This document shows, piece after piece, positions 45,391 through 52,884 of a stretch of 64,000 nt of DNA; position 1 is the stretch's first letter; the number at the start of each line of letters is the position of its first letter. This DNA comes from Bacteroidales bacterium (GTDB taxonomy: Bacteria; Bacteroidota; Bacteroidia; Bacteroidales; JAIOZK01), in the NCBI GenBank assembly GCA_021740625.1, contig JAIOZK010000004.1, positions 1 through 64,000 on the forward strand, read 5' to 3'. Made by a program: the position numbers and the translations under genes. A model generated the notes under the pieces. It was given only the letters and a program-made list of their open reading frames with translations. It was not told the DNA's origin and searched no databases.

Positions 45391-45657
45391 GAGGTTAGCA
45401 CCCGTATTTATCCGGGTGTTTGGATGCATGTTGCTTTTAAATAAAAGAGGCTGTCCAAAAAGTGCGATATTTCGTCAGGCTGAGTGCCTTGCCTGCCGGT
45501 TAGGCAGGAAGTCGAAGCCTAAAGATCGTTGATTATCAGTGCATCTCGACTTCGCTCGATGTGACCCAGATAACTGTTTGGTAATTTTTGGACTGCCTCT
45601 TCCATGATATATTCTTTCTTTTACCTTACACCCCGATAAATCGGGGTGCTAATCTCA
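45391..45657. repeat. Outer inverted repeat TTAGCACCC...GGGTGCTAA around element B
   Basis: Left arm 45391-45418 (GAGGTTAGCACCCG, then an ATTTAT loop and CGGGTG) and right arm 45629-45657 (CACCCCG-ATAAAT-CGGGGTGCTAATCTC) are inverted copies, each itself a hairpin. They bracket the MITE-like element B. Confidence 0.6.
45445..45602. repeat. MITE-like element B, 158 bp, AAGAGGCTGTCCAAAAA ends
   Basis: Ends AAGAGGCTGTCCAAAAA and TTTTTGGACTGCCTCTT are a 17-bp inverted repeat with one mismatch, nearly the same as element A (18545-18703). It contains a GGCTGAG...GTCGAAGCC / CATCTCGACTTCGCTCGATG palindrome (45474-45565), itself interrupted by a GCCTGCC-GGTTA-GGCAGG hairpin. Confidence 0.6.
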
Positions 45658-46024
45658 TGGATTTTGCCTGTTGATTTGGAATTTGAAATCTGAACCCCCT
45701 GCCATGCGGCTGCCTGTTGAGATTGCAACTCCTGTGTGCTGGAAATAAAGGATTTAATGCATGGGTATATGGAATTTTGTTTTATATTTGGAAAGACAAG
45801 GTACATCCGCATGATTCACTCTACTGCCATATACCATAACGAGCTTACTGTTAGAAAGGATAAAAAATGAGATGTAAAAAGTTGTATATAATTTCTCGGG
45901 TGGGGTAAATATGTTGATGAAAGTTGATTATATAAAGTTAACATGCATATTGGGGAAGGCCACAGGGATAATAACACAACTAGAAAATTATGTATCTTTA
46001 TTTCAAAAATAAGAGGATTTGAGG

Positions 46025-46207
46025 ATGATAACGAAAACTAAATTAAAGTAACAAATCGAAAACTTACCAGAAGAGTTTTCAATTGATGAACTCATTGACA
46101 GATTACTTTTGATTGAAAAAGTTGAAATTGGAATTGAACAATCCAAAAATCAAGAAATTATCTCTGATGCTGAAATGAATAATGAAATCAAAAAATGGTT
46201 CGAATAA
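46025..46207 (+). pseudogene. Antitoxin of a ParE/RelE-type module, nonsense-mutated
   Basis: Reads MITKTKLK, TAA, then QIENLPEEFSIDELIDRLLLIEKVEIGIEQ, SKNQEIISDAEMNNEIKKWFE and stop. The second part is the standard short Bacteroidota antitoxin partner of ParE toxins. The stop is at codon 9, and there is no ATG to restart before the last third. The toxin start (ATG 46195) overlaps its end, the normal gene arrangement. Confidence 0.75.
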
Positions 46208-46242
46208 ACTGGACAATTCAGGCAAGAGATGATTTGAAAAAC
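46195..46242 (+). pseudogene. ParE/RelE toxin, only the first 16 codons left
   Basis: Starting inside the antitoxin stop region, the frame reads MVRINWTIQARDDLKN, the normal N-terminus of ParE-type toxins, and then runs into the promoter of the MNT gene. The remaining about 80 codons are missing, so a deletion joined the module to the next one at about 46243. Confidence 0.7.
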
Positions 46243-46258
46243 AGCAACTTGTTTTTTG

Positions 46259-46266
46259 TATCTTTG
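46259..46266 (+). promoter_or_regulatory. -7 box TATCTTTG only 5 bp before the MNT start
   Basis: TATCTTTG ends 4 bases before ATG 46271. A TTTG 22 bp upstream (46233-46236), inside the ParE relic, could be the -33 element. The transcript would start at or near the ATG, so the mRNA may be leaderless. Confidence 0.5.
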
Positions 46267-46270
46267 AGTT

Positions 46271-46588
46271 ATGAAAGTTAAAACCAGAAATATAAGCCAG
46301 CAAATTAAGAGTTATGTAAATTCTATTGATCCGAATGCTCAAATAATCCTTTATGGATCCAGAGCCAGAGGAGATGAAAGAATTGATTCTGACTGGGATA
46401 TTTTGATATTAACAGATTACCAAGTCGATTTAGAAAGGGAAAGAAAATTTAGGAATAAAATTTATAACCTTGAACTTGAAACCGGAGAAGCATTTTCTGT
46501 TTTTGTGTATTCAAAATCAGATTGGCAACAAAAACAAAGAATTAGTCCTTTCTATCACAATGTCATTCAAGAAGGAGTTCGCATATGA
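46271..46588 (+). CDS. MNT-domain nucleotidyltransferase (antitoxin-like)
   Basis: A 105-residue minimal nucleotidyltransferase with the motif GSRARGDERIDSDWDILIL (GS-x-DxD). In MNT-HEPN modules this protein neutralises a HEPN RNase, in the best-known case by AMPylation. Its stop overlaps the start of the HEPN gene (ATGA), the usual coupling, but that HEPN partner is frameshifted. The MNT protein itself looks intact. Confidence 0.85.
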   Translation: MKVKTRNISQQIKSYVNSIDPNAQIILYGSRARGDERIDSDWDILILTDYQVDLERERKFRNKIYNLELETGEAFSVFVYSKSDWQQKQRISPFYHNVIQEGVRI

Positions 46589-46986
46589 ATACGGAAGAAA
46601 AACGCGAATATGCTAAATACAGAATCGATTCAGCTTTTCAAACTTATGAAGCGGCAAAAGTACTTTCAGAGAATGGTTTCTGGAATTCAGCTGTAAATAC
46701 ACTATACTATTCTCTTTTTATGCAGTAAATGCTCTACTTGTTTTAAACGACATACAAACGAAATCTCATTCTTCTACAAAAAGTCAATTCTCCCTACCTA
46801 CACTTTATAAAAACAGAAAAACTTGATAAGAAATATGGTCGGCTATTTTCAGAATTGTTTGATTGGAGGCATAAAGGAGATTATGAAAACATTTTCGACT
46901 ATAATCAAGAATCAGTTAAGCCACTTTTTGATCCGGTTTACGAAATGTTAGAGCGAATTCAAAAAGAAATAAAAAACGCACTGTAA
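46585..46986 (+). pseudogene. HEPN-domain protein (toxin partner of MNT), double frameshift
   Basis: Frame 1 reads MNTEEKREYAKYRIDSAFQT, YEAAKVLSENGFWNSAVNTL, YYSLF and then stops (MQ). Losing one T in a T-run explains the break: the expected continuation YAVNALLVLNDIQTKSHSST is in another frame. A second break follows a CTAC duplication (CTACCTACAC), after which the first frame resumes at HFIKTEKLDKKYGRLFSELF, DWRHKGDYENIF and on to IQKEIKNAL. Net length change is +3, so the two lesions compensate overall, but about 60 codons in between are out of frame. It is a non-functional HEPN toxin if the sequence is correct. Confidence 0.8.
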
Positions 46987-46990
46987 TACA

Positions 46991-47104
46991 CACGGTAAAT
47001 GCCATTTGGCAAGGTATGCAAGGCGACCATTGGTTTTGTATAACCAGATTTGTTGCAGATAAAAAGGATGAAATTTCTAAAAATGCCAAACGGCACTTAC
47101 CGTG
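46991..47104. repeat. 21-bp inverted repeat between the two MNT-HEPN modules
   Basis: Left arm CACGGTAAATGCCATTTGGCA (split 11+10, 46991-47011) and right arm TGCCAAACGG-CACTTACCGTG (47084-47104) pair at 19 of 21 positions. Both mismatches are A-C, which would be G-U on the minus-strand RNA. They enclose 72 bp without a gene. Possibly a small non-autonomous element or cassette boundary. Confidence 0.65.
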
Positions 47105-47155
47105 GGAACCTTGGAGGCAATTTTAAAAAACTCGAACTCCTATTTTAAAGATTCG

Positions 47156-47163
47156 TATATTTG
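47156..47163 (+). promoter_or_regulatory. -7 box TATATTTG upstream of the second MNT gene
   Basis: Lies 8 bp before ATG 47172; the transcript would have a leader of only a few bases, as in the first MNT gene. Confidence 0.5.
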
Positions 47164-47171
47164 TTAATAAC

Positions 47172-47468
47172 ATGACATCTAAAGAGTACATTTTATCGCT
47201 ACTAAAAACAAAAAAGCCAGAATTGTCAAAATTTGGCATTCGGGATATTGGACTTTTCGGATCATATTTGCGAAACGAACAATCCGATCACAGCGATATT
47301 GATATTTTAGTAGATTTTGAACCTGATAAGGAAAATTATGATAATCTCATGAATCTTTATGATTACTTGGAAAAAATTTTTAAAAATGAAAAAGTTGAGA
47401 TTGTCACAAAAAATGGATTAAGTCCTTATATTGGTCCCAAGATCTTAAGCGAAGTGTTTTATGTATAA
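47172..47468 (+). CDS. MntA-like nucleotidyltransferase antitoxin
   Basis: 98 residues with FGIRDIGLFGSYLRNEQSDHSDIDILVDF (GS-x-DxD nucleotidyltransferase motif). In the MntA-HepT type VII system this protein AMPylates the HEPN toxin. It overlaps the HEPN gene by 8 bp, so both are translated together. Intact. Confidence 0.9.
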   Translation: MTSKEYILSLLKTKKPELSKFGIRDIGLFGSYLRNEQSDHSDIDILVDFEPDKENYDNLMNLYDYLEKIFKNEKVEIVTKNGLSPYIGPKILSEVFYV

Positions 47469-47802
47469 AGATCCCATTGAATATTTAAAGCACATACGTG
47501 ACGAATGCGAATATATCCTTTCAGCTATTGATGCCAGCATGTCAAAAGAGGATTTTATCAGAGATGAGACTCTAAAAAGGGCTGTTATCAGAAGCCTGGA
47601 AATAATTGGAGAAGCGTCAAAAAAAATACCAGCCGAATTTAAATTAAAATGGGATACAATCCAATGGAAAAATATGGCTGGTATGAGAGATCGGTTGATT
47701 CATGATTACATGGGCGTTAATTATTCAATTGTCTGGGATGTTATTAAAAACAAAATACCAGAACTACACCTGCAAATAATCGAAGTATTAAACAAAGAAT
47801 AA
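47461..47802 (+). CDS. HepT-like HEPN RNase toxin
   Basis: 113 residues of the DUF86/HepT family: YKDPIEYLKHIRDECEYIL at the start and the active-site motif RDRLIHDYMG, which fits RX4HXY with the Tyr that MntA modifies in known systems. Such toxins cleave RNA, in some cases tRNA. It is intact next to an intact MntA-like gene, so this second module is probably functional. Confidence 0.9.
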   Translation: MYKDPIEYLKHIRDECEYILSAIDASMSKEDFIRDETLKRAVIRSLEIIGEASKKIPAEFKLKWDTIQWKNMAGMRDRLIHDYMGVNYSIVWDVIKNKIPELHLQIIEVLNKE

Positions 47803-48009
47803 AAAACTACCGCCAAACAAAATAAATTTCCAATTTTTCCCATCCCCCCTGCGACATTCTCCCCCCAAAAGGTATTAACAAAAAAACCAAACAAAATCTC
47901 TTCACCCGCAAGGGACGCTCAAGCATGATTATAAACCGTATATTTGTTTAACGAAAAAGAGAAAACAAGAAGAAGAAAGATTTAAAGACATAGCGTAGGT
48001 TTTTATTCT
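47803..48009. other. Non-coding leader region with -7 box TATATTTG
   Basis: No gene. TATATTTG at 47939-47946 followed by a purine-rich stretch points to a transcript starting near 47953 that would run into the hairpin at 48010 and the receiver gene at 48216. Confidence 0.5.
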
Positions 48010-48122
48010 GGTATCGGAAAACCGCCAATAATTTTCACACCAGGAATGATAAGCCAATACGCTCACGTATAGCGTGGGCTTGCTTATTTGGTGTGAGGGC
48101 GCTTGGCGGTGCCTCCGATACC
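48010..48122 (+). ncRNA. 113-nt five-helix hairpin in the leader of the receiver gene
   Basis: Nested pairs: GGTATCGGA/TCCGATACC (9 bp), ACCGCCAA/TTGGCGGT (8), CACACCA/TGGTGTG (7), ATAAGC/GCTTAT (6) and ACGCT/AGCGT (5) with loop CACGTAT. Two of the internal loops are equal or nearly so. Either a structured RNA element or a palindromic mobile element; DNA-level symmetry cannot tell these apart. Confidence 0.6.
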
Positions 48123-48215
48123 GGTAAGTTAAGTTCACGCTTCTTTTTTGCACACAATCCTCCCCTGGCATTCAGCAACACAGGAAGCCATTGTTTCACC
48201 GGAAAAATCGAATCC

Positions 48216-48629
48216 ATGAAATCTTACAAGAACGGGCGCCCCGCCCGTATGCCCGAGGAATATACCGTGTTGCTGCTGGATGCAGACAAGCACAGCAGGA
48301 TGCTGCATGCCTGGTATTTCAAAAAACTGCCGGTCCGGCTCATTGCCGTCAGAAGTCCTTTCGGCCTGCTGCGGCATCTGCTCAGCCGGCCAACCGACCT
48401 GGTCATCCTGGAGATCCACATGAAAGGAAAGAACTATTATTCCCTCATTTCGGCCATCAAGCGCCTGCCCGCAAAAATACCTGTTATTGTGCAAAGCACA
48501 CAGGGTTTGGAAGAGAACAAACAGCAATGCTTCGCCCGCGGCTGCGATGTGTATTTTGTAAAACCCTTGCCCTGGGAAGCATACCGCGCCAAAGTAATGG
48601 AGTTGCTGGGCGAGAGCGAAAGTGTTTAA
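48216..48629 (+). CDS. Stand-alone receiver-like protein with Glu at the phosphoacceptor site
   Basis: 137 residues from ATG 48216 (MKSYKNGRPARMPEEYTVLLLDADKHSR); the longer frame from 48093 runs through the hairpin and is rejected. The fold follows a CheY-like receiver: acidic pair LLDAD at 20-24, beta-3 strand DLVILEIHM, Ser/Thr in VQSTQ and Lys116 in YFVKPLPW. The residue that should be the phospho-Asp is Glu66, which often mimics the phosphorylated state. No output domain. GC content and codon use look higher than in the neighbours. Function unknown. Confidence 0.72.
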   Translation: MKSYKNGRPARMPEEYTVLLLDADKHSRMLHAWYFKKLPVRLIAVRSPFGLLRHLLSRPTDLVILEIHMKGKNYYSLISAIKRLPAKIPVIVQSTQGLEENKQQCFARGCDVYFVKPLPWEAYRAKVMELLGESESV

Positions 48630-48675
48630 GCGGCTCTTCATTGGATATTGGACATTCATCATTGATTAATTAAAT

Positions 48676-48745
48676 ATCCCATAATCAACATACAATAATC
48701 AACCTGACTTCCGTCTGGCAAGTTATCCAATTGATGGGCGCTCCA
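48676..48745 (+). repeat. Dispersed repeat with CCTGAC hairpin, copy 2
   Basis: Contains ATAATCAACCTGACTTCC, GTCTGGCAAGTTATCC and TTGATGGGCGC; inverted relative to copy 1 at 21007-21078. The hairpin is CCTGAC-TTCC-GTCTGG, with one mismatch. Confidence 0.65.
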
Positions 48746-48882
48746 CTGGATGCTATATGGATCTCAGACTCTGGATAAGCCTGCCCACTTTGACTTTTTG
48801 GTGATTTTGGGTCAAACCAAAAGCACATTAATAATTGACCCGTGAAAGTTTCACTTTGAGTGAAGCCTTCACTTGATGTAAC

Positions 48883-50514
48883 TCAGACCCCAGCCATCTT
48901 AGGCATAAACAACTTCATATCCTCATCTACACTGCCGATGCCTGAGATCCCGAATGTATCCACCAGGATCTTAGCAACATTGGGTGAGAGAAATGCAGGC
49001 AGACTGGGTCCCAGGTGGATGTTCTTCACACCCAGGTGCAGCAGGGCCAGCAACACGGTTACGGCTTTCTGCTCGTACCAGGCAATGTTGTAGGCGATCG
49101 GAAGCTCGTTGATGTCGTTCATTTCGAAGACTTCCTTCAGCTTGAGTGCAATCACTGCCAGTGAGTAAGAGTCGTTGCACTGCCCGGCATCAAGTACGCG
49201 GGGAATGCCATTGATGTCGCCAAGCGGGAGTTTGTTGTAGCGGTACTTGGCACAACCGGCGGTGAGGATCACGGTATCCTGCGGAAGCTTTTCGGCAAAT
49301 TCGGTATAATAATCACGGCTTTTCATGCGGCCGTCGCAACCGGCCATCACAAAGAATTTCCTGATGACACCGCTTTTTACGGCATCTACTATCTTATCCG
49401 CCAGTTGCATCACCTGATTGTGGGCAAAACCACCGATGATCTTACCCTTCTCAATTTCCATTGGAGCCGGACATTTTTTTGCCTGTTCGATGATCTCCGA
49501 AAACTCTTTCTTTCTGTTTTCATCCGCATGGATGTGTTTAACATCTTTAAAACCTACCACGCCGGTGGTGTAAATCCTGTCTTTGTAAGCAGGTTTGGGA
49601 GGCGTAAGGCAATTGGTGGTCATGAGTATGGGACCGTTGAAAGAGGCAAACTCCTTATACTGTTTCCACCAGGCATTGCCGTAATTGCCCACGAAATGTT
49701 CGTATTTCTTGAAAGCCGGGTAATAATTGGCCGGCAACATTTCGCTGTGGGTATACACATCCACGCCTGTGCCTTCGGTTTGTTTCAGCAGTGCTTCCAT
49801 GTCTTTTAGGTCATGCCCGCTGATGAGGATGCCCGGATTGTTCCTGACGCCAATATTCACTTCGGTCATTTCGGGATTGCCATAGGATTGGGTATTTGCC
49901 TTATCGAGCAGGGCCATCACATCCACGGCGTATTTTCCGCATTCCAGGACAAGCCCTGTGAGTTCTTCGGCACCCAGGGAATCATCAAGCGTTGCTGCCA
50001 GAGCTTTACGCATAAAGGCAAAAACTTTTTCATCTTCATATCCCAGTTGAATGGCATGATGTGCATAGGCGGCCATGCCTTTCACGCCATAGGTCAGCAA
50101 TTCACGCAAAGAGCGAATGTCTTCATTTTCGGTCGACAAAACGCCAACCACCATGGATTTGGTTTCCAGTTCGATCATAGAATGTCCCATCCAGGTAGCT
50201 GCATCGGGCAAATCCTTCAAATTGTTTTTCAATTTGATGGCTTCCCGCAGTTCCAGCCCTTCCCGGATCCTGGCGGCAATATCTTCCTTATCGAAATTGG
50301 CATTGGTAATGGTGGTGAACAGGGCTTCGGTGATAAAGTGATTTACTTTTTCATCATTGATCTCAGCCTTTTCAGCACATACTGCCATTCCTTTTGTGAG
50401 GTAGATCAGCAGGTCCTGGATTCCGGCTACATCTTCTTTCTTCCCGCAAACGCCCGCCAGTGTACATCCCGTACCTTTCGCGGCTTCCTGGCATTGATAG
50501 CAAAACATACTCAT
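48883..50514 (-). CDS. hcp: Hydroxylamine reductase (hybrid cluster protein)
   Basis: 543 residues. N-terminal [4Fe-4S] ligands C5-X2-C8-X8-C17-X5-C23, then the helical domains, and in the C-terminal half the hybrid-cluster ligands (for example [25 protein letters not shown], and [10 protein letters not shown]). It reduces hydroxylamine to ammonia in vitro and acts as an NO reductase or S-nitrosylase in nitrosative stress. The length is standard. It is divergently placed from a Crp/Fnr regulator, the known arrangement of hcp and HcpR in Bacteroidota. Confidence 0.95.
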   Translation of the reverse strand: MSMFCYQCQEAAKGTGCTLAGVCGKKEDVAGIQDLLIYLTKGMAVCAEKAEINDEKVNHFITEALFTTITNANFDKEDIAARIREGLELREAIKLKNNLKDLPDAATWMGHSMIELETKSMVVGVLSTENEDIRSLRELLTYGVKGMAAYAHHAIQLGYEDEKVFAFMRKALAATLDDSLGAEELTGLVLECGKYAVDVMALLDKANTQSYGNPEMTEVNIGVRNNPGILISGHDLKDMEALLKQTEGTGVDVYTHSEMLPANYYPAFKKYEHFVGNYGNAWWKQYKEFASFNGPILMTTNCLTPPKPAYKDRIYTTGVVGFKDVKHIHADENRKKEFSEIIEQAKKCPAPMEIEKGKIIGGFAHNQVMQLADKIVDAVKSGVIRKFFVMAGCDGRMKSRDYYTEFAEKLPQDTVILTAGCAKYRYNKLPLGDINGIPRVLDAGQCNDSYSLAVIALKLKEVFEMNDINELPIAYNIAWYEQKAVTVLLALLHLGVKNIHLGPSLPAFLSPNVAKILVDTFGISGIGSVDEDMKLFMPKMAGV

Positions 50515-50573
50515 ATCTTTTTTGTTTTATTGGTTTATAAATTTGCTACAAATTTCAGCATTGCAGGGCAGGA

Positions 50574-50597
50574 ATTTCGTAACATATCTTACAAAAT
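50574..50597. promoter_or_regulatory. 24-bp palindromic operator between hcp and the Crp/Fnr regulator
   Basis: Half-sites ATTTCGTAACAT and ATCTTACAAAAT; 10 of 12 positions are symmetric, with core GTAA-N6-TTAC. FNR-like geometry. Its position, 60 bp from hcp and 130 bp from the regulator gene, suits control of both. Confidence 0.65.
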
Positions 50598-50611
50598 GGT
50601 ACTTATTTACT

Positions 50612-50619
50612 TATTTTTG
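50612..50619 (+). promoter_or_regulatory. -7 box TATTTTTG of the Crp/Fnr regulator
   Basis: Lies just downstream of the palindrome, about 110 bp before the start codon. The palindrome would then lie at the -30 region, consistent with activation or autoregulation. Confidence 0.45.
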
Positions 50620-50727
50620 CAATCAAAGACTGAATCAAGAGTATTTTTATGCCACGAAGACACAATTCCAGCATCTGTCGGGATACAAAGAAAACACAAA
50701 GATTGAATATCAGATTTCTTTATCAGT

Positions 50728-51402
50728 ATGAAGGAAGCACTATACGAATCGGGACTATTCCATGGCATCAAAGCGGACAAGGTGGATGAAATATTGCAAA
50801 CGATCCATCATCAATACAAATCTTTTCAAAAAGATGAGTATTTGTATTACAGCGGCGAAAGCTGTGAGGATATGAATTTGCTGGTTGAAGGCAGTGTGCG
50901 TGGCGAGATTGTCGATTTCCGCGGCAAGGTGGTAAAGGTGGAAGATATTTTTACACCGGATGTTTTTGCGCCTGCCTTTTTGTTTGCCACAGAAAACAAC
51001 CTACAGGTGGATATCATCGCCAATACAAAGGTCAGGGTTTTGCGCATTTCGAAAAGGGAAATGATCGAATTGCTGAACCGGCATCCCCGCATCATGGAAA
51101 ATTATTTGCGCATCATTTCCGATCGTTTTGTGATCATCACCCAAAAGATGAAGTTCCTCTCCCTGAAAACCATGAGGGGAAAAATCGCCCATTATCTCTT
51201 GATGCGAGAAAAGCGCAAACAACAAAACAAGCAGATCAGAAAGCACAAAACCCAGGAACAACTGGCCGAGTATTTTGGTGTAACCCGTCCCTCTCTGACA
51301 AGGGAGTTGAAAATTATGGAAAAGGAAGGGCTTATATATTTGCAGGACAAAGAGATTAAGATTCTGGATAAAGCCAGGCTATTGGATTTGATGCGCCGGT
51401 GA
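50728..51402 (+). CDS. Crp/Fnr family regulator, HcpR-like
   Basis: 224 residues. The cyclic-nucleotide-binding-like beta-roll (about 10-135) lacks the Cys ligands of FNR. C-terminal HTH_Crp: KTQEQLAEYFGVTRPSLTRELKIMEKEGLIYLQDKEIKIL. HcpR proteins in Porphyromonas and relatives bind haem, sense NO and activate hcp. Function inferred from the divergent hcp gene and the shared palindrome. Confidence 0.88.
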   Translation: MKEALYESGLFHGIKADKVDEILQTIHHQYKSFQKDEYLYYSGESCEDMNLLVEGSVRGEIVDFRGKVVKVEDIFTPDVFAPAFLFATENNLQVDIIANTKVRVLRISKREMIELLNRHPRIMENYLRIISDRFVIITQKMKFLSLKTMRGKIAHYLLMREKRKQQNKQIRKHKTQEQLAEYFGVTRPSLTRELKIMEKEGLIYLQDKEIKILDKARLLDLMRR

Positions 51403-51623
51403 TGGGGTGCTAAGATACTCTTTGGTGGAATTTGGAAATTGATCATAAATCCCTGGGCATTTATTTTCACGCAAAGACGCAAAGAAAAGAATTATAAAGA
51501 GTACACCTTTGCGTATGCTGTGTCTAAACCTGAAAAAAATATTTGGGTGAAAGGTTTTGAATAGTGAAGGGTTTTCAATTACATACGCCTTTCAACTCAG
51601 TCCGCACCCAACATCCAACAAGT

Positions 51624-52787
51624 CTAATTGAAATTTACTCCCGCTGTTCCGAACAGATAGCCAAACTCCAGATAATCCGTGCAGGTCAAACCATCCATTA
51701 CCCTTTTCAAATGCCATCTATCCTGGATCTGCTGGCCTGTTAATACATCAAAGAAGTATGGATTATAGTCGGTAATGTTTTTGGTAATGATATGGTTTTT
51801 AACATCATCAGCAGAACCTTTTGTATGGATGACATAAAGGGAAGCATGGTTGGTATAACTGTCGGAAGCAATAATAAAAGCAAATTCGCCAAATTGCGCC
51901 CAGAAATCATTCAGATTGTTCCTGAAATCAGCAGGGCTTAAGAGCGGGTCGCCACACAGGGTATTGATTTCAGTGTTTCCCTGGGCGGCTGAGATTACAT
52001 TGTTAGCAACTGTTTCCGATTCAAAATAAGTCGTTTTGTATGAAACCGTAAAATCATACGCCCTTACTTTGCAAAGCTCCCATTCATAAGGAATATACAT
52101 GGTGGCACACATGACATTTGAAAGGCCCGGGCCATCAGTTCCATACAGATAATATCCCCCTCCATCTTTTACCTTATTGCAATTGTTTATTTCGGAATAG
52201 GGTGAAGAAACCTTAAAATAGTGGCACCAGTATGAACCGACTTTTTCCGGGACACTTATATCGTTAAGTTTCCTGGCATGAACAAAATAAGAGTCCTTTG
52301 TTATGTTGGGATATTCGGGATATTCATAATAGGTGCCATTTCCATTCAGGTAACCAAACTCATTTATTGTAAGCTGCATATGGGAAAACAATGCCATATC
52401 ATCAAGTGGAAGACCAGCATCATAGGGGCCATCGGGATGAATGTAAAGATCGAGCATTACATTTTTCCCGTTTCTTTTTCCTGAAATTTTGTAACCGAAC
52501 AACTCCCCCTGAATATCTCCCGACTCACTTTCATAAAGGTAAACATCGCTGAACATGCCATTGTAAATTTCAAAATCAGCTTCTGTTTTTCCTTTAATTT
52601 CTGTAGTATCGATGTAAACCTCATCCTGACTCAGGGTAAATTCCCATTGACCTGAAATTTTGGAATCGTCTGCAAGAATGATGGTGCTATCATCATTATC
52701 ATTGTCGCAGGATTGGAAGGCAAGAATAGCCAGGCATAAAACAAAGAAACCCTGCAGGAATTTCCCGCTAAAACTAATCTTATTCAT
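51624..52787 (-). CDS. Conserved hypothetical lipoprotein
   Basis: 387 residues from ATG 52787 (MNKISFSGKFLQGFF...); the frame extends 8 codons to 52811, an equally possible start. Lipobox FQSC, followed by an Asp/Asn-rich stretch (DNDNDD). The body has regions that look like a beta-sandwich (KISGQWEFTLSQDEVYID) and no recognised domain. It is likely surface or periplasmic. Alone, no operon partner. Confidence 0.7.
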   Translation of the reverse strand: MNKISFSGKFLQGFFVLCLAILAFQSCDNDNDDSTIILADDSKISGQWEFTLSQDEVYIDTTEIKGKTEADFEIYNGMFSDVYLYESESGDIQGELFGYKISGKRNGKNVMLDLYIHPDGPYDAGLPLDDMALFSHMQLTINEFGYLNGNGTYYEYPEYPNITKDSYFVHARKLNDISVPEKVGSYWCHYFKVSSPYSEINNCNKVKDGGGYYLYGTDGPGLSNVMCATMYIPYEWELCKVRAYDFTVSYKTTYFESETVANNVISAAQGNTEINTLCGDPLLSPADFRNNLNDFWAQFGEFAFIIASDSYTNHASLYVIHTKGSADDVKNHIITKNITDYNPYFFDVLTGQQIQDRWHLKRVMDGLTCTDYLEFGYLFGTAGVNFN

Positions 52788-52884
52788 TTTATTAATTGTT
52801 TGGTTGATCATGGCAAGTTAATTAAAAAATGTGAATTATAGTGAAAATCAATGCAAACAATGCAGCGGTTTCTGGCCCATACCA

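Larger units (their letters stand above)
45219..46024. other. Non-coding nest of repeats
   Basis: Contains a GCCACGAAGACCACAAAG-type repeat (about 45265-45345), the nested inverted repeats at 45391-45657, and 360 further bases without a gene, ending in a TATCTTTA box just upstream of the dead antitoxin. No intact reading frame is supported. Confidence 0.6.

Noticed and set aside
46991-47104. Integron attC site between toxin-antitoxin cassettes.
   Set aside because: Core sites RYYYAAC and GTTRRRY were not found at the ends and no integrase is in the window; kept only as an inverted repeat.
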